64,000 nt of DNA from Chiua virens (lineage: Eukaryota > Basidiomycota > Agaricomycetes > Boletales > Boletaceae), in assembly GCA_019787685.1 (NCBI GenBank), contig JAHNUO010000016.1, positions 1-64,000 of the forward strand, in the 5' to 3' direction. Below, in pieces: positions 50,431-62,085 of this stretch. The notes beneath the pieces were generated by a model that was given only the letters and a program-made list of their open reading frames with translations, was not told the origin of the DNA and did no database searches. Within the stretch, counting starts at the first letter, position 1; each line of letters begins with the position of its first letter. Made by a program: the position numbers and the translations under genes.

Positions 50431-52701
50431 CTTATAACATGCTTTTACCACATTGTTACAGCATTGTTTCCTCATGTCTTTATCTATGACTCACATACAT
50501 GCATATACCTCATGTTATCTCACCTTATCTACCAATCAGGACACTATTACTTATCATGTACTTCATACTCAGATTAGAACTCCAATTGTACTTTTAGTAT
50601 ATAAGACGTGAATGCAGCACCAAGGGAGCTCTAACAAAGTTCACCTTTGGATATTCTCCAATGTCTTCATAGATGGATCTCCTCTGTAGTTCTCGCCTCA
50701 CTCGTCAGACTCGCTTGCACTAAAACCCTTACACTGAACCACTACAACCATCCACAAGTAACTCATAGTCTACGTTTGTTCTAAGTTGTTACAACATGAG
50801 CCAAGCACCTAGAAAATGTGACTGTATTAGTGTGAAAACCAATGTTGACACAACAGACAGCATACCGAACATGATGTTGCTTGTCATTGAAGGGTTTGCT
50901 GGTCACATGTTCTATTTGCCTTGCAAACTCTACCATCATCATGTCCATGTTTGTGGCATTATCACATGTAACATGACCAATCTACCCATCACCAGCTTAG
51001 TTTCGCACTCTTTGTGAAAGTGAGCATGCACCTTATGCTGTATGCCCAGTCATGCAACAACCTTGTAGAGGGCCTGGCCAAGACAAAGACCATTGTGTGC
51101 ACTGTTCAGTTGAACAAATCCGAGAAGTGTCATATGCACATCCCAGATCCCTAGCACTGACTCCTCAATCCAGGATCCAGTGACAGCAAAATAAGCATCA
51201 ATGTTTGATGCTTGCCAAGCGTCACATGTCAGGTTGATCCAACCTTTCACCAAGTCGCTCTAATAAGGTTTTGTCAGTACACATCATAGTGAGTATTTTC
51301 ATAGTATGCACAAGTAGCTGAACTCGTAAACTGTGCATTTGAGCCTTGAAGATATAAATAATTCCTCCCCACATGGCTTTTTGATTGGGAATTTTTATGT
51401 CCTTTGTGGTGCGCAATGCAATGTTGATCATATTATGGAACGAGGGATGTTTGAGCATACATATTGGCTGGTCTGTATTAATCAGCCATTGGATTGCGGC
51501 CTCACAAAACCGTTCATCACTGTACGGTGGAATCGGGTCTTTGGTGATCACAGGTTGAAGGTGAGAGTCAAGCCAACATTGCTTCTGAGTACCTGAGCCC
51601 TCTTCTCTCCGTTCTTTACAATCTTTGGGAAGCATGGATGTGAATCCATTGGCCTCTGCCCATCGCAGGTACTCAGCATGGTGATGTCGTTCCAAATGAC
51701 ACCATAATGTAGATGCGTTGGAGACCAATGCTACTACATGTGAACACGTCCTATAAGTTGATTAATGTCAATGCATCGCCCATATTCAGTGACACACAAG
51801 CACTTCTTGCACCTGCACATCTTCTTGTCATTTTCAATGTAAATGGATGAGAAAAATTCATCAATGTCGCGTGTGTGACCTTTCCATGCTGGTCCTTTGC
51901 TGATGCCCAGGACGTTGACATCCTCAAGGAAGCCATCTGTGTCAGCTACATCTTGGGGTATCATGGATGTCGGGACTGCTTTGGGTCAATGAGTTAGTAG
52001 ACAACATGAACTGAAGAGTACTCACCGTCATTCTGAGTGATTTGAGTGTCAGCTACAGCGTGGATGTTCTGGTGTGCTTTTTTAGAGCCTGTAGATGAAG
52101 ATTGATTAGTGATACAAACAACCATCATTGTGACTGTAGAACATACATTTCTGCAACCTCCAAGTCACTTCTTTTGGTGGTGAAACCTCATCTCCATTGC
52201 TCGAATCTTGAATATGAGAGTCACAGTGATTATCGGCAACGGTCTTGCATTTGCGGCTGGGTAGAGGTGGACTGTTGTCTGACAGGTATGTTGGGTCGAT
52301 TGAGTTATCATGGGGGAGAGAGATAATGCTTGTCGCATTGTGAGCGTGCTGGTGGGAACGAAGCTCTGGCATGGCTGTGTTGTGCTGATCGCGTAGTTTA
52401 GCTGACAGTGCCGTGGTCTGCTTTGGTCGAGACTCTTCATTTTCCATGCCAAGTGTGTACTAATGGGGATGGATTGGATGAGAACAAACAAAATCCTAAA
52501 TATGGTGAAGACCGTGGGTCCAGTGGCTACTGTAACTGTATAGTTGCAAGCCTGGGCTCGGCCCAGGGCCTGGGGCTGACTAACAGAGAAGCCTGAGCCC
52601 AGAGCCCGAGGGGGCCTTGAGAGGGGGCCGGGTCGGGCTCGGGCTTCAGGGGTCGGGTCAGGCCGGGCTCAGGGCTTGAGCCCAAGCCTTGCACATCACT
52701 A

Positions 52702-52709
52702 CCCAGATC
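52702..52709. repeat. 8-bp target site duplication of hAT1, right
   Basis: CCCAGATC, identical to 46382-46389. Confidence 0.9.
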
Positions 52710-52797
52710 CAACTCCAAGAGGTTCGAAACCACTCCAACCTCATACCTTTTATGAATCATATACCACCTCTGTGTGTTCCAAATCACTACATACTCA

Positions 52798-54912
52798 ATG
52801 CATTGTCTGAATAATCACCACAGCTTCACTCTAATCATTGGAATTGACAACTACCCTGAACACAATTGACTCTCTGGGGCCATTGCAGATGTGAAAGAGA
52901 TGAGAGCATATTTGAAAGATGACCTTCAAGTACCTGATAGTCATATATGCTTTCTTGTTGACCGTCATGCAACCCGCACAGGAATACTCAATGTGTTCAA
53001 GCATTTCAAGAATGATCAGTGTATCAAAAATGGGGATCCAATTCTAATATTTTTTGCAGGACATGGGCAAGAAGCCACTGCTCCACCCACATGGGGTCCG
53101 GGAAACAAGGTTCAATCTATCCTTCCTTATGACTACAGCAGTGTTGGCCCAATTCCTGATTGCACCATTGGCGCTTTGATCGACAACATCGTGAAAGAGA
53201 AAGGGGACAATATTGTAAGTGGTGTAGCATGCGTTGTTCACTTGTTTATGACTTCAACCTACAGACTGTCATATTTGACTGTTGCTACTTAGCTGGATGT
53301 GCCAGACACTCAAACCAAGACTATGTGCCTCAAACTGTGGAGCTCGACTTCAATATTCCTGCAGATTTTGATAAAGACATCTGGGGACTCGAAAGTTGGG
53401 ATGGCATTCTACCCAATGGTTTTACCCATCAAGGCCATCGGTCTCATGTCCTTTTCGCTGCTTGTGGAGAGAAGGAGCTCGCTTATGAACATAATGGGTG
53501 CAGTCTGTTCACAAGTGCACTTTTGAAAACACTCCAATCTGGTGAAGTCAACGACCTTAGCTATGTGCAGGTTCTTGGATGCATTCATATAGACAAGTAC
53601 GCCCCTTCTTGCATTCAGATTAAGTCATAATACTCACTTGTGGCCCATTCAGGCAAAATCCACAGTGCCTAGTAGGAACAAACTGACACTGCATTCTCTT
53701 TGATAACCTCAGAGTACCTGCTGGGAGATGGATTCGCTACTTGACACAGGTCAATGAGCAAGGAAATCTTCTTATCAGCGCTGGTCTAGCACATGGCATG
53801 TCATATGGGGTGGAATTCAGCTTGTACAACGATCAAAAACTGAGGTTAGGAGTTACAGTGGTCGATGGCGCCACCACCCTCAATGATTTCCAAACCACAA
53901 TTACTGTATCAGAAGCCCTCAAATGTGCTTCATTTGCAAAACTGACCCATGTGGGCCGACTACCTCTCTGCCTAGTGCATATAGGAAATTCCCATTGAAT
54001 TCTTGCAAGGACCCTTTGCAGAATGGATGGCAGTGGTACTAGTGCACCCAATTTCCTGGTTGTTGAAAAAGCCCAGGAGGCAAGGCTGCAAATTGCAATG
54101 GAAGGTGATCTGGTTGTTTTCAACATTTTAGATCGGCAGGTAAACAAGTTCGGTTTGGGAAAGCTTCCTTATACTGTTTCTCTCCACCACCTCTCTCATG
54201 TCCTGCATGCTGCTGCACACTATTACTGGTATCTAGCTCTCACAAACAGACATGGACACAGCAAGCCTGCAGTGGCTGTCGACTTTTACATGTTGAAAGA
54301 TTTGCTGGATTATGATGATTACGGGAGGGTATTTTATGCCCCCATTGAACCAAGACTTTGTTGAGAAGATGCAAGATTGCAGAACAATCCTCATTTAATT
54401 GATTTCACTGTCACTCCTGGAGCACACTATGGCATCAAAATCATGAACAATGTACCACGGGACCTCTATGTCAATGTGTTTCTATTCAATAATAGTAGTT
54501 TGAGTATAAGTAAGCAGGCTTGGTGAATATCTGGTTTAAGCCTTTGTCTGACACAAATCTAGCACCATGCTACACACAATCAAGTGCTGGCAACCCTGAA
54601 CCACTGCTGAAGCAAAAGGGCAGAACATTTGCCATTGGGTATGGGCCTGAAGAGACCATGTCACTCAATTTTACACTCAGAGATGGCCAAGATATCAATG
54701 TTGGCTATCTCAAATTTTTCTTCACAACTCAACCTATTGATTTTTCAGACATTGAGTTGATGTCGCCGTTTTTGGAGAAGAAATTCCAACCCTCTGGGTC
54801 AAACATGGACCCCTGCAATGGCCATCTGGCAAATAACACAAGTCTGAGACAGGTCCAAAAAGACATCTGGTTCACTGTGACAATTCCTGTCATGCAGCAA
54901 AGAAAGGCATGA
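52798..54912 (+). pseudogene. caspase-domain (peptidase C14) protein with C-terminal extension, copy 1
   Basis: Exons 52798-53214, 53265-53596, 53653-54509 and 54563-54912 give 652 codons with intact splice sites and no frameshift. The frame is broken only by four TGA codons (52867, 53684, 53996, 54362). The caspase fold starts FTLIIGIDNYPEH and LSGAIADVKEMRAYL, then has the catalytic His motif ILIFFAGHG and the Cys motif TVIFDCCYLAG, where most relatives read DCCHSG. The C-terminal ~350 residues form the extension common in basidiomycete caspase proteins: SAGLAHGMSYGVEFSLYND, RLQIAMEGDLVVFNI, HYGIKIMNNVPRDLYVNVFLFNNSSLSI and GQDINVGYLKFFF. The first 90 bases follow hAT1 immediately, so that element landed in or just upstream of the 5' end. 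The native start could lie left of hAT1. Most likely a recent pseudogene. Confidence 0.85.
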
Positions 54913-55383
54913 GCCAGTATTCCTGTTCAATTTTCTGTCTTTTCTTTCTTTAGAGCATGGGAGGCATAATCCTAGATTCTTTGTGCATTTGTCCACTTTT
55001 TTAAAACTGCCATAGTATGTGATATTCCATCCATCCATTCATGACCAACATTGATTTAGGTTGACCCTAATCAATCAACTTTCATCTCCTATACCCCCAA
55101 CTTGGAGTTCAATGTTCAATGTTCAACATTGATTGCTATATACATATTCTTCTTCTAACCCCTGTGTCTCAGATGCAGCACATTATGATTTGGAATTTGT
55201 TACTGTAACAATACAGTACACATGAGGTTCTGGCTGTAGTGATATTGTACCACTTGTTTTTTGTATACATACACCAACAAGAGGCACATGCTCACATAGA
55301 TCCAGTTGTGTTGTGGGGCATCATCACTGCAATTCCAGCACAGTCCAAGTCACCATCATGAGGTAATACCACGATTCTATGAA
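54913..55383. other. intergenic between convergent caspase copies
   Basis: 471 bp of 3' flank between the stop of copy 1 and the stop of copy 2. AT-rich, no gene. Confidence 0.6.
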
Positions 55384-55937
55384 CTACATAGCACTTGTGG
55401 CCCTTTGTCTTTGCACAACAGGAATCTCAACAGCGAACCATGTATGTATCCACAGATGCACTTGACACCAACTTTTTTGGCAACACACTCAACTTTGCTT
55501 TATGTGCACCATCACTGCCCAGCAGTGTCCAGCCTCATTCGTCCATCTTGGGAGTAAAAGGCAATGTTTGTGCAACATTGGACATGCCTATTGGCTGGGT
55601 CGTGAAGAAGATCTTCAAATAGCCAACATCAACATCTTGGCTCTCTTCAATCCAAAATGAAAATGGCACTGTCCCTCCTGGCCCGTACCCGATGGAGAAT
55701 GTCCTGTTTTGCTTCAGTGGTGCATGGGGTTTACCAGCGCCTGTCTGTACATAGTAGGGGACTGAACCATGTCAATAAAAGTTGGATAATTAATCAGGAT
55801 ACGCTTCTCACCTATGCTCAAGCTACTGGTATTGAACAGGAATGCATTCAGATACAGATCCCAGGAGGTGTTGTTCATGATCTTGATCACATAGACCACA
55901 TCAGGGTCGACAATGAAATTGATGATGCCTGAGCCAT
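55384..55937 (-). pseudogene. caspase-domain protein copy 2, C-terminal part
   Basis: Downstream portion of the minus-strand paralogue of copy 1. It resumes at the LTR edge with INFIVDPDVVYVIKIMNNTSWDLYLNAFLFNTSSLSI. A short intron follows (donor near 55818, acceptor near 55762), then YYVQTGAGKPHAPLKQ, FSFWIEESQDVDVGYLKIFFTTQPIG, and finally WFAVEIPVVQRQ in a shifted frame, ending in a TAG at 55384-55386. A TGA lies at 55537-55535 (between KMDE and GWTLL), and a one-base shift occurs just before WFAV. The 4-bp target copy CCAT (55934-55937) marks the LTR junction. Confidence 0.85.
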
Positions 55938-56358
55938 TGTAAGGAATAGATATTCCTTGTGCTCATAAAGCACATTCCCACCACTGTCGTCATCATCTGA
56001 ATCTGAATCCGAACCATCCGTCCACTCGAATCCATTGTTATTTGCTTGATCATATGTGCGAACTCATCCAGATTGCTATACCTGTGCTTGTATTGCTTGG
56101 GATTCTTTTCTTTTGTTTTCTTTTTCCTTATTCATACTTAGCATAGGCCTAGACATTGTCACACAGCCCTTGCAGGGACGTTCGGGTGCCTCTCGAACTT
56201 TATACCATATGAAAACCTTCTTTTTTTATTATTCTTACTTAGGATGAGTCTGAGGGTATTCCCGAGGACTATAAATTCACTGTATTGACAAAATACAGTA
56301 GCTTTTCCCATGTGCATCTGTCTCACATCATTTTCGGTTGACATTCATTTTCTCTCGC
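55938..56358 (+). mobile_element. LTR1 (outer, older LTR), left half
   Basis: Begins TGTAAGGAATAGATATTCC, an aged version of the family start, right after CCAT. It is interrupted after TCTCTCGC at 56358 by the younger element. The right half resumes at 62086 with CCTCCTCGTATTTTCTC.. and ends at 62308 (..TTACCTTCA), followed by CCAT (62309-62312). LTR1 therefore was a solo LTR of about 640 bp inserted in the caspase gene. Confidence 0.88.
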
Positions 56359-56960
56359 TGTAGGGAATAGGTATTCCCTATGCTCACATAGCACATTTCT
56401 GCACCCTGTCATCACCTGATCCTGATCCTGATCTGTCTGCATGTGCGAACTCATCCGGATTGCTGTATCCACACCCGTTTTGCCTCGGACTCTTTAATTT
56501 TATTTTTGATGCTCCTTATTCATACTTAGCATTGGCTAGACCATGTCATGCAGCCCTTGCAGGGACGTTCGGGTGCCTCTTGAACTTTATACCATACGAA
56601 AACCTTCTTTTTATTATTATCCTTACTTAGGACGAGTCTGAGGGTATTCCTGAGGACTATAAATTCACTGTATTGACAAAAATACAGTAGCTTTGCCCAT
56701 GCACATCTGTCTCACATCGTTTTCGGTCGACATTTATTTTTCTCTCGCTCTCCTCGTATTTTCTCGATCCGGATCGGACTGCCGTGTCTGCTTTTCCATC
56801 CGTTTTAATCCGGATTCATCTCGGACTACTCAAAAACCATTATTCGTCGTTCACCAACTCAGTGTTGTCCCTGGGTCGAACGGAATTGCATTCCTTCACC
56901 CTCTTTCTATTCCTTCAATCCCCCTGAGTATTGCACTACAGCCGGGATATATTACCTTCA
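56359..56960 (+). repeat. 5' LTR of the nested element
   Basis: 602 bp. Starts TGTAGGGAATAGG and ends ATATATTACCTTCA. It contains an AT-rich segment (TTTTTATTATTATCC) ahead of GGACTATAAATTCACTG at about 56655-56671, a plausible TATA-type promoter (ACTATAAA). Confidence 0.88.
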
Positions 56961-57229
56961 ACTGGAGCCCACTGCGAGGGACTTCCAGAAGTTGGTACAG
57001 ATGACGACAACCCATCCACTCATTATTCACCTCACTCATGACACACCTTCACTTCACTTCTCAGAAAATTTTTGCCTCGGTTAACACCTCCTTGCATAGC
57101 ATCATCACCCCTATTGAACCCTGCACCACTACCCTTACGCCGCCACAGAACTCTAAGTGATGTCAGACAAGTCAGACAACACACCTGTCACAGTGCACGG
57201 TGAGCTGCACCACCATCCGAGTCGTTACT

Positions 57230-57682
57230 ATGCCATCACCCAGATATCTCCTACAGCTGCCCTTCCGGACTGCCTCTAGTGCCCCACGTTTTGATGCGAC
57301 CATTCCGTCACAGTTACCTGCCTTTTTGAAATACATCGATCAGTTAGCTACAAGCATTGGACTCACAGACGCACAGAAGATTAATACAGCCATCTGGTAT
57401 GCCTACCCAGAAGACGCCGAGCTATGGCAGACATCGCAGCAAGTACTTGCAGCACAGCCAGATTGGTCAACATTCCTAGCGGATGTCCAGCACTGGTACT
57501 CATCATACAACGACGACTACCCACTTTACATTCCAGAACCATCCATCGACATCACCACCAACTCCATCCTTGCCTCAGCATCCACCTTATTGAATCTAGC
57601 AGATCACACACCACGAAGTGATTCCATCTGGGTCTATTCAAGGATAGTAGAATGCGATCCTGAGCAATCTGGTAACGTCTAA
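57230..57682 (+). CDS. gag-like protein of the LTR element
   Basis: Open frame of about 150 codons starting at the ATG of MPSPRYLLQLPF. The core APRFDATIPSQLPAFLKYIDQLATSIGLTDAQKINTAIWYAYPEDAELW has the helical pattern of retrotransposon gag domains of basidiomycete LTR elements, as I recall them. It ends in a TAA. Downstream, frames rich in Pro, Ser and Thr continue to the next LTR but shift frame several times and have no pol motifs. In an active element gag would form the particle that packages the RNA. No zinc knuckle (CCHC) is visible. Confidence 0.65.
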   Translation: MPSPRYLLQLPFRTASSAPRFDATIPSQLPAFLKYIDQLATSIGLTDAQKINTAIWYAYPEDAELWQTSQQVLAAQPDWSTFLADVQHWYSSYNDDYPLYIPEPSIDITTNSILASASTLLNLADHTPRSDSIWVYSRIVECDPEQSGNV

Positions 57683-58368
57683 ATCAAACCTGTCTGTGCT
57701 GATCCTTTGCCTCTCACAGCTGTTGAATTTGCAGTACCATATACCAAAACACAGGAGCAAGATGAACTGGATTGCCCCAACACATCTCACCCACTACGCT
57801 CACTCTCCTCAGGCACAATCTCTCTGCCACCAGACGTACTCATGCATACATCAATCTGGATGTTCTCGGATCCATCACCACAACCAATCCAACCACCTTC
57901 ACCCTCTTCAGATACGTCACAACCCGACTTGTCCACCCCATCGCTCTCACCATCGACCATGCCAGCCTTGCCACCTCTGTCACCTCGGATGACTATGAAG
58001 TCGCCATCAACAAACCTCATGCCACCACTCACCCATCCGTCGCATAGTACCGGATTGCAGCTCAGCAGATTGACATTTTCGGCTATGACAAAACGGCCAA
58101 CCGGGCACATACTCTCATCCCACTCACTTCCCTCTCACCCACCTGGCTTAGCATGACCACCTCACTTGCCTCCAGAGGACATGACTGTTTTATCACCACC
58201 AGATCCACCATCATCACCATCCATTCATGATAGCAGCGCACAGGCCGCATCACCGAAAACATCTATCCGGATAGCTCGGATCATGTTGGATCCATCACCA
58301 CCCACATTGCCCAGTCGGTCTCTCATCCCTAAAGCTGTCCCATTGCCTATCACATCCGAACCGCTGTC

Positions 58369-58870
58369 ACTGCATTTACAGCCATATCCGAGGATTTGTA
58401 GTACCTTGCCGGTTCAATCAGTTTCTGGCCAGGTATCAAAGCTAAACGCACTCTTCTGCGCAGTTCCTATACCCCATGAAGTGTGCAAATTGCAGCCACT
58501 CTCATTGCCCTCATCCTTCCTCAACAAACCGCCATCTCTGCATTTACGACCATATCCGAGGATGAGCACCTCACTGGTTCAATCAGTTTCCGGCCGTGGA
58601 TTGAAGCTAAATGCACTCTTCTGTGCAGTTCCTATACCCCATGAAGTGCGCACATTGCAGCCACACCCGTCACCCTCGTTCTTTTTCAACAAACCGCCCT
58701 TGCTGCTATTGACCTTGCCTCTCGTTTCCACAACCATGCCACCACCCACCTCATCCGAGCTGCCACCTCTACATTTACGGCCATATCCGAGGACCCATAC
58801 CTCACCGGTTCAATCGGTTCTGAGCTGGTTATCGAAACTACACATGCCCTTCACTGCTCTCCCAATCTGT
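58369..58870. repeat. three internal repeats of about 130 bp in the LTR element
   Basis: Units start with CATTTACAGCCATATCCGAGG near 58374, CATTTACGACCATATCCGAGG near 58540 and CATTTACGGCCATATCCGAGG near 58773. The first two run in parallel through GCAGTTCCTATACCCCATG; the third diverges after about 60 bp. Spacing is irregular (166 and 233 bp). Confidence 0.7.
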
Positions 58871-58967
58871 TTCCCTCTCTCTCAATTTTACACTAATGCA
58901 TGTGTCTTTTCATTTCAGTTTATGCTTCAGCCGTCTCTGCCCACATCGGGTTTATTTGGCGACCTGG

Positions 58968-59583
58968 TGTAGGGAATAGGTATTCCCTGTGCTCGCATAG
59001 CACGTTTCCGCACCCTGTCGTCACCCGATCCCGATCCTGATCTGTCTGCATGTGCGAACTCATCCGGATTGCTGTATCTGCACCCGTTTTGCCTCGGACT
59101 CTTTTATTTTATTTTTGATGCTCCTTATTCATACTTAGCATTGGCTAGACCATGTCACGCAGCCCTTGCAGGGACGTTCGGGTGCCTCTCGAACTTTATA
59201 CCGTATGAAAACCTTCTTTTTATTATTATCCTTACTTAGGACGAGTCTGAGGGTATTCCCGAGGACTATAAATTCACTGTATTGACAGAAATACAGTAGC
59301 TTTTGCCCGTGCACATCTGTCTCACATTGTTTTCAGTCGACATTTGTTTTCTCTCGCTCTCCTCGTGTTTTATCGATCCGGATTCGGACTGCCGTGTCCA
59401 CCTTTCTATCCATTTCAATCCGGATTCGCCCCGGATTCATCTCGGACTACTCAAAAACCATTTCTCGTCGTTCACCAACTCAAGCGTTGTCCCTGGGTTG
59501 AACGGAATCGCATTCCTTTACCCTCTTTCTTATTCTTTCAATCCCCCTGAGTATTGCACTACAGCCGGGATATATTACCTTCA
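58968..59583 (+). repeat. middle LTR of the nested element
   Basis: 616 bp, same family and orientation, TG..CA. Left flank GACCTGG, right flank CCAGCCGAC; no 4-bp direct repeat. Confidence 0.88.
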
Positions 59584-61468
59584 CCAGCCGACACGGTTCG
59601 GTCACATTTTCCCTTCAACCCGGGAATCTGACTGTTTCTTTTTTTTCACTATCATCGAGATGCCCTCACCCTTTCTCCACAGCATTATCTGGATGACTGG
59701 GAGGTCATCAGATATGGCCTACCCAGGGGGGAGGGGTCTATATGACTGCCTTGGTTTCCACACACAACTTTTCGCATTTTCACAATTTCAGTCATTGAAG
59801 TCATTCTTTTGATATCCGTTTCGTCTCTGTTGCATCCCCAGTATTTGTCCGGCAGATCTCTATCTCACCCTGGGTTTAGTCCAGTGATCAATCATTACTC
59901 ATCGAACAAGAAACCATCGCAGAAAAGAAAAGAATACCATATAGAAAAACCAACACATTCATTTCTTCTACCACTCAATTCACTACTTCGTTATTGCAAT
60001 CATCTAGAGTTCGTGCCCTCATCTGCTACATACCACTTCTGCTCTTCGAACGCGCATAGGCACAACACACTTTATCTGGTCGTATCCGGATCGTTTCCGG
60101 ATGTTTTTAGGTATCACGAAAGGGCATCCATTGCAGGTATAGACGCGAAAGACACATGATGAAGACAAGCCGAGTCGGACACTTGCCAATTGGTTTCATT
60201 TCGTTTTTTCTCTTTCTTATCATTTCTTTCACGTTCAACCATACAGTTCTTTTTCTTCAAATTTGGATCACACAGCGAGCAGCGAGCAGCGGATAGCAAA
60301 CTTGGCTGACCGGATCACATTGGATCACACCGGACACATGCAGACAAGCAGAATTCACGCAGGACGATCAACGCATACCAGAGATGCTATCACTGCGATG
60401 AACACGAAACCATCACACACACTTCGCATCGCAGATTACAGCCATCCTTCATACATCATGCCTTTATGTGCGAGACGATAGACGACAGACACACAGAAAA
60501 GCCATGCGTCACACCGTCGCAATCACTATCCAATCCTGTCATTCGCAGATCATCGTCACTGCATTGCTATCACCAGTCATCATTGTCATTCCTGTCGTTT
60601 TCGGGTCATCATCACTGTGCAGTCACCATCACTCTCATTGTCATCATCATCATCTCTGTCATCATCTCCATCGTCGTCTCTGTCATTACTATCATCACTC
60701 TCATTGCTGTCATTGTCTCTGTCGACGTATTCGTCACCCTTCTGTATCCGAACCTGTTACAATCACGATTTCCATGCTTCTAACTTTTCATGACACGTGT
60801 TTACCACGTTGTCTAGGGTTACAACATGACCCTAAAGCATGTTATTAATCTCCGTGGGCTTCCATTTCATTACACACCTTAACAACGTGTACTCCCACGA
60901 TAGATCCTTCCGTTGATGCACATGCACTCCTCGAGTCACAACATGACTCACCATGGCTTCTAACCTGACTCATACGGATCTTATCCTATTGGTCAACGCC
61001 ATGCCTCATCAGCACGCATCGCCTCATGTAGCCGATACCTCAGACTATTCGTAATTATGCTTACCTACTAACATTCCCTATATAGTAGTGTACAGCCACC
61101 TGTATTTAGTATATATACTGGGACCAGCTTCACTCTGGATTCCCCAGTTTGATAATTAACTCGTTTTACCATTACTCCTCTGCCCGAGTCTCTACACTCG
61201 TGAATTACCTTCACCATTGGATTAAACGCACAGGTGTCCTCATAAGACATTAAACCCTGTACTCGAGCTGACCTTAGGGTCTATGCTCACTACGAGCATT
61301 CTCACAACTGTCACACGTTGTAATCCCGCCCCTACGCGCTTCATCATATTCAGCTTGTTTCAGAACCCATCCACTGCCATCTGCAACTGTCATGTTGAAC
61401 CACCGATCACATCCCCATACACATCGGGCTGACTGGGGACAGTCAGCATCTAAAGTCCCTGTCAGGTG
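59584..61468. other. second internal region of the LTR element, no gene
   Basis: 1885 bp between the middle and 3' LTRs. It has no TGG primer-site start and no similarity to the first internal region that I can see. It includes a CATTGTCATCATC-type low-complexity stretch (about 60590-60725) that yields spurious Ser/His/Ile-rich frames. No recognised protein. Confidence 0.5.
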
Positions 61469-62081
61469 TAGGGAATAGGTATTCCCTGTGCTTGCATAGC
61501 ACGTTTCCACACCCTGTCGTCACCCGATCCCGATCCTGATCTGTCTGCATGTGCGAACTCATCCGGATTGCTGTATCCGTGCCCGTTTTGCCTCGGACTC
61601 TTTAATTTTATTTTTGATGCTCCTTATTCATACTTAGCATTGGCTAGACCATGTCACGCAGCCCTTGCAGGGATGTTCAGGTGCCTCTTGAACTTTATAC
61701 CGTACGAAAACCTTCTTTTTATTATTATCCTTACTTAGGATGAGTCTGAGGGTATTCCCGAGGACTATAAATTCACTGTATTGACAAAAATACAGTAGCT
61801 TTTGTCCATGCACATCTGTCTCACATCATTTTCGGTTGACATTTATTTTTCTCTCGCTCTCCTCGTATTTTCTTGATCCGGATCGGACTGCCGTGTCTGC
61901 TTTTCCATCCGTTTTAATCCGGATTCACCCCGGATTCATCTCAGACTACTCAAAAACCATTTCTCGTCGTTCACCAACTCAGTGTTGTCCCTGGGTCAAA
62001 CGGAATCACATTCCTTCACCCCCTTTCTATTTCTTTCAATCCCCCTGAGTATTGCATTTCAGCTGGGATTTATTACCATCA
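61469..62081 (+). repeat. 3' LTR of the nested element
   Basis: 613 bp, TGTAGGGAATAGG to TTATTACCATCA, then the TCGC duplication. Confidence 0.88.
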
Positions 62082-62085
62082 TCGC

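Larger units (their letters stand above)
46588..52447 (-). pseudogene. hAT transposase, split by the nested element
   Basis: Read from right to left: an acidic/Ser-rich N-terminus (52447-52106); a BED-type zinc finger spread over two exons (KKMCRCKKCL, then STLWCHLERHHHAEYLRWAE); a conserved helical region (AIQWLINTDQPICMLKHPSF, 51728-51222); and the RNase H-like core with LTCDAWQASNIDAYFAVTGSW (51253-51050) and VTCDNATNMDMMVEFA (about 50935-50885). The nested element interrupts here. The gene then resumes with HVVNLATQALLTAHSKS and VHWSSTFFMLECA (48140-47769) and ends with the dimerisation domain WWGLNADRYPVWASLAQDYISVMATSVSSEHAFSSAG (47229-46588). Exons are many and exact joints were not resolved. 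The 2.2 kb insertion in the catalytic region should inactivate it unless it falls cleanly in an intron and is spliced out. Confidence 0.85.
46390..52701. mobile_element. hAT transposon (hAT1), 6312 bp including nested insertions
   Basis: Bounded by the perfect 8-bp duplication CCCAGATC. The ends TAGTGATGTGC (46390) and the inverse complement GCACATCACTA (52691-52701) are terminal inverted repeats whose similarity continues into GGCCTGGG/GGCTTGGG. Subterminal tracts made of GGGCTTGGGC-like words (46401-46540 and 52545-52690) are typical multi-copy binding sites of hAT elements. Inside lies a minus-strand transposase gene. A second hAT (48235-50430) sits inside, so the original length was about 4.1 kb. 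The transposase C-terminus lies about 200 bp from the left end, the usual compact arrangement. Confidence 0.92.
56359..62081 (+). mobile_element. LTR retrotransposon nested in LTR1, three LTRs
   Basis: Flanked by the 4-bp duplication TCGC (56355-56358 and 62082-62085). LTRs of the same family and orientation lie at 56359-56960, 58968-59583 and 61469-62081 (602-616 bp, TG..CA). Two bases after the first LTR, TGGAGCCCACTGCGAG (56963 on) has the TGG start expected of a tRNA primer binding site. The first internal region holds a gag-like frame; I see no protease, reverse transcriptase or integrase, so the element is non-autonomous. The middle LTR could be a later solo insertion or the trace of recombination between two elements; its flanks (CTGG and CCAG) are not a duplication. 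Confidence 0.85.

Noticed and set aside
52718..52735. GGTTCGAAACC resembling a tRNA T-arm
   Set aside because: No matching acceptor, D or anticodon stems around it; it sits in the caspase 5' flank.
55395..55622. 75-codon plus-strand frame
   Set aside because: Antisense of the C-terminal exon of caspase copy 2.
60466..60848. Two overlapping frames rich in His, Ser, Ile and Val
   Set aside because: Produced by a CATT/TCATC low-complexity stretch in the second interior of the LTR element.
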